In this document: piece by piece, positions 61,795 to 64,000 of the stretch
Numbering within the stretch: position 1 is the first letter of the stretch
Layout of the letters: every line of letters begins with the position of its first letter
Origin: Anammoximicrobium sp964645045
GTDB lineage: Bacteria > Planctomycetota > Planctomycetia > Pirellulales > Pirellulaceae
Assembly: GCA_964645045.1 (NCBI GenBank)
Contig: CAZXYZ010000039.1
Coordinates: 1 to 64,000 of the forward strand
Reading direction: 5' to 3'
DNA: 64,000 bases
The notes under the pieces: model-generated
Told to the model about the DNA's origin: nothing
The model's input: only the letters and a program-made list of their open reading frames with translations
Databases searched by the model: none
Made by a program: the position numbers and the translations under genes

Positions 61795-62946
61795 TCAATC
61801 TTCCGGCGCGGCCACTTGCGGTTGACGATAGTAAGCCTCCAACACCAGCGTCGACAGAGACGTGTTGTACAAGCGGCCGCCTGCTTCGGCGCCGTGTCCG
61901 CCCGCGAAGTACCAGCTGCCCTGCGCCGGCATGTCCTGCGACTGGTTGTTGACGAGGAAGTCCCGCATCTTGCCGTTCCATTGATCCCAGACTTCGCCGC
62001 CATATTGCCGACAGACCTGGGTGCCGTAATAGTTGAAGTACATGTTGGCAACTTTGCCCAACGACGGGCCCTGACGGCCGATCCATTCGACGCCGCGTTT
62101 CAGGGCCTCGTTTTCGTGCTTCCAACCCAGATGCATCCGGCACAGCAGGCCGATCGCGGTGGTAGCCGGTCCTTGCCCCGGACCGGTGTAGCCATAGAAG
62201 GAACCGCCGTTCGCCTGGACTGCGTCCAGGAACTTGACGGCACCGCGAAGCGAGAGCGGATTCACCTCCAGCTGCGCCAGATCGCCGCTCTTCAGGGCCA
62301 TGATCTGCCAACCGGAAACCGACGTGTCGCCGGGCTGCCGAGGCATATAGCGCCAGCCGCCGCCGACAGGGTCTTGGGCGTACGCCGTAAATTTCAGCGA
62401 TGTCTGAGCCGCGGACTTCAATTGGTCGTCGCCGGTCATGCCGTACGCCTCGCACAGTGCAATCGAGGCCAACCCGTGGGAATACAACGTGCCTTGAGAT
62501 TCGTTAAGACCTCCGTCCGGTTTCATCCCGTCGATCAGGAACTTCAGGCCGCCTTGAACGATCATCTTGTATTCGCCGTCCTGGTGCGTTTGACCCGCAC
62601 CTAGGAACGGCAAGATCGCCATCGCGGTGGCAGCACGACGGGCCTGAGCGCTGGTCCCCGGATGGTCGGACGTACGCGGACGGCCGTTGATGATCGGCCC
62701 GATCCGATGATCGAAACTCCAACCGCCATCGGGCAATTGATGATCGGCAGTCCATTTCAGGGCCTCGATGACGGCCGCCTCGGAAGCCTCGTTGCCTCCG
62801 AGCCTTTCAAGAAGTTCCGCTTTGAGCGGCGGCTTCCGGCAAGCGAATGGATCGTTTATGGGGACCGTCGCTTGCTCCGCCGCCCCAGCCACAGCCCCCA
62901 GCGCCAACACGACCTGCGCGACAGTACGTTCCAGATAGCCTATCAT
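61795..62946 (-). CDS. Secreted prenyltransferase/squalene-oxidase-repeat protein
   Basis: A 383-residue exported protein from ATG 62946 (GGGGAG upstream) with signal VVLALGAVAGAAEQ. It has repeated alpha-alpha barrel motifs (ALKWTADHQLPDGGWSFD, GLKFLIDGMKPDGGLNESQG, GGGWRYMPRQPGDTSVSGWQIMAL), the fold of squalene cyclases and terpene enzymes. The DxDD or DxxDD acid motif of cyclases is not seen, so this is more likely one of the planctomycete non-enzymatic repeat proteins. Confidence 0.78.
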   Translation of the reverse strand: MIGYLERTVAQVVLALGAVAGAAEQATVPINDPFACRKPPLKAELLERLGGNEASEAAVIEALKWTADHQLPDGGWSFDHRIGPIINGRPRTSDHPGTSAQARRAATAMAILPFLGAGQTHQDGEYKMIVQGGLKFLIDGMKPDGGLNESQGTLYSHGLASIALCEAYGMTGDDQLKSAAQTSLKFTAYAQDPVGGGWRYMPRQPGDTSVSGWQIMALKSGDLAQLEVNPLSLRGAVKFLDAVQANGGSFYGYTGPGQGPATTAIGLLCRMHLGWKHENEALKRGVEWIGRQGPSLGKVANMYFNYYGTQVCRQYGGEVWDQWNGKMRDFLVNNQSQDMPAQGSWYFAGGHGAEAGGRLYNTSLSTLVLEAYYRQPQVAAPED

Positions 62947-63178
62947 AGCTCGGCTCCCCTCTGTCGTTGTCCAACAAAACTTTAGGGGATCTAAAGATCG
63001 CGATCGATGCCATTCCGGCAGAAGGGACACGATACTCGGCCGGTGCCGCGACATGGTTCGCAAGGCATTCAGGCGTCAGGTTAGCATCGTTCCGGGAGGG
63101 CGCAACAAGCCGGTGCGACTTGCCTGTGGCGACACACGCCTCCCTCCGCCGGAGGAAGGCGGGTGCGCATCCGCCACA

Positions 63179-64000
63179 TCACCCCTTGGCCACGTTGTAG
63201 CACAGGATCGTATCGCCTTCGCGCAGGTACAGTTTGCCGCCGACGATCACGGAATGCGACCAGCTGGGGCGGTCGCCGCTGCCGGGGATCTTGAACGAAC
63301 CGGTGACGGTGAAACCATCGGGCGAGGCTTTGGCCAAGGCGACGGTGCCATCGGCCCAGCGGATCACCAGGTGGCCGTCGGCTGCCGTCACAGAGGCGGA
63401 CTTTTTGCCCGGGCCGCGTTCCTTCCAGACGATCTTGCCCGTCATTAGTTCGGCACAGAAGGGCGTGCCTCCGTCGTTCGAGTCGCCGTACAGATGATCG
63501 CCCACCAGGATGACGCCGCCGTGCTTGTTGTTCAGGTCGGTGTTGATCGGGTACACCGCCTCGATTTTCACCTCACGATTGTCGCCCGGAACCTGCCGCA
63601 ACAAGGCGCCGCCGCGGTTGTAGCCGGCGGTGAAGAACACCAGGTCGCCGCGGACGATCGGCGTCGGAATCACGGCGGTGGTTTTTTCGATGGGGTAGGT
63701 CCACAGCAGTTGGCCGTCCTCGGCCCGCACGCCCAAGGCTCCACTGGCCGTCGTGTTGACGTACACCCGCGTGCCGCCCACTTCGCTGATCACCACCGAA
63801 GCATGCCCCGCGCCGCGGTCGCCCGGTGAAGAGGCTTTCCAGATCTCCTCGCCCGTCTTTTTGTTCAGCGCCACCATCGTGGCCGATTCGCCGCCCGGCG
63901 TACACACGAGCTTGTCGCCGTCGATCAGCACCGACTCGCTGTAGCCCCAGCCATCGCCCTTATTGCCGCCGAGATCCTTCTTCATGTGCTTGCGCCAGAC
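63179..64000 (-). CDS. PQQ-type beta-propeller protein, 5' end beyond window
   Basis: A partial protein of at least 273 residues with six or so blades of the PQQ-repeat kind: VALNKKTGEEIWKAS, VRAEDGQLLWTYPI, AELMTGKIVWKERG. These outer-membrane-assembly-like beta-propellers are common secreted proteins in Planctomycetes. The frame is open through 64000, where VWRKH precedes the first visible Met, so the true start is outside. Confidence 0.85.
   Translation of the reverse strand, partial: VWRKHMKKDLGGNKGDGWGYSESVLIDGDKLVCTPGGESATMVALNKKTGEEIWKASSPGDRGAGHASVVISEVGGTRVYVNTTASGALGVRAEDGQLLWTYPIEKTTAVIPTPIVRGDLVFFTAGYNRGGALLRQVPGDNREVKIEAVYPINTDLNNKHGGVILVGDHLYGDSNDGGTPFCAELMTGKIVWKERGPGKKSASVTAADGHLVIRWADGTVALAKASPDGFTVTGSFKIPGSGDRPSWSHSVIVGGKLYLREGDTILCYNVAKG

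Overview
The window is a 64 kb stretch of high-GC bacterial DNA, most likely a chromosomal contig from the Planctomycetes (Pirellulales-like). The evidence is the gene mix: a secreted sulfatase, large secreted glycan-active proteins of over 900 residues, a sigma-70 factor with a long helical insert, FGE-fold lipoproteins, Uma2 and PIN fragments, short operons and many palindromic intergenic repeats. A run of exactly 100 N at 18006-18105 shows it is a draft assembly, and some frameshifts may be assembly errors.

Layout. 1-6.3 kb: an Mrr-type nuclease, a two-gene ATPase/TOPRIM-like module, a secreted Hint-domain protein and an IS4-family transposase remnant. 6.3-17.2 kb: sulfatase, atypical kinase-like protein, beta-ketoacyl synthase, small lipoprotein, RluB-type pseudouridine synthase, PyrK-like reductase and a polytopic membrane protein. 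17.2-21.4 kb: a large heparinase-like protein whose coding sequence has been invaded by 72-bp in-frame tandem repeats. 21.6-23.3 kb: small hypotheticals and a TIR-domain protein.

23.7-30.0 kb is the most notable region: a complete diversity-generating retroelement (DGR). A putative lipoprotein with a C-terminal FGE/C-type-lectin-like domain carries the variable repeat (27958-28082). An HRDC-domain accessory gene and a DGR-type reverse transcriptase follow, and the template repeat (29767-29891) lies inside the 3' end of the reverse transcriptase frame. The two 125-bp repeats differ at 14 positions, all of them adenines in the template; none of the other 99 positions differ. Upstream genes (a small membrane protein, a membrane-anchored coiled-coil protein and a sigma region-2-like protein) look linked to the target gene.

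30-41 kb: a broken MazF behind an intact antitoxin, then a glycan-use cluster (GH2-like, GH99-like, SGNH hydrolase, sodium/solute symporter). 41-48.4 kb: housekeeping genes (purD, EF-hand protein, nicotinate phosphoribosyltransferase, Fur-family regulator, response regulator, sigma factor). 48.4-51.4 kb: a frameshifted membrane protein gene and a two-gene prophage remnant. 51.7-64 kb: a parallel-beta-helix protein, a GH32/43-like protein, a truncated Uma2, pgi diverging from an archaeal-type phosphoglycerate mutase, a DUF420 membrane protein, a toxin-antitoxin pair (DUF104 plus PIN), a prenyltransferase-repeat secreted protein and a partial PQQ-type beta-propeller protein.

Several families of palindromic repeats lie between genes. 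One family also occurs inside the heparinase-like gene, and another palindrome interrupts the phage portal gene. No rRNA, tRNA or CRISPR array was recognised.
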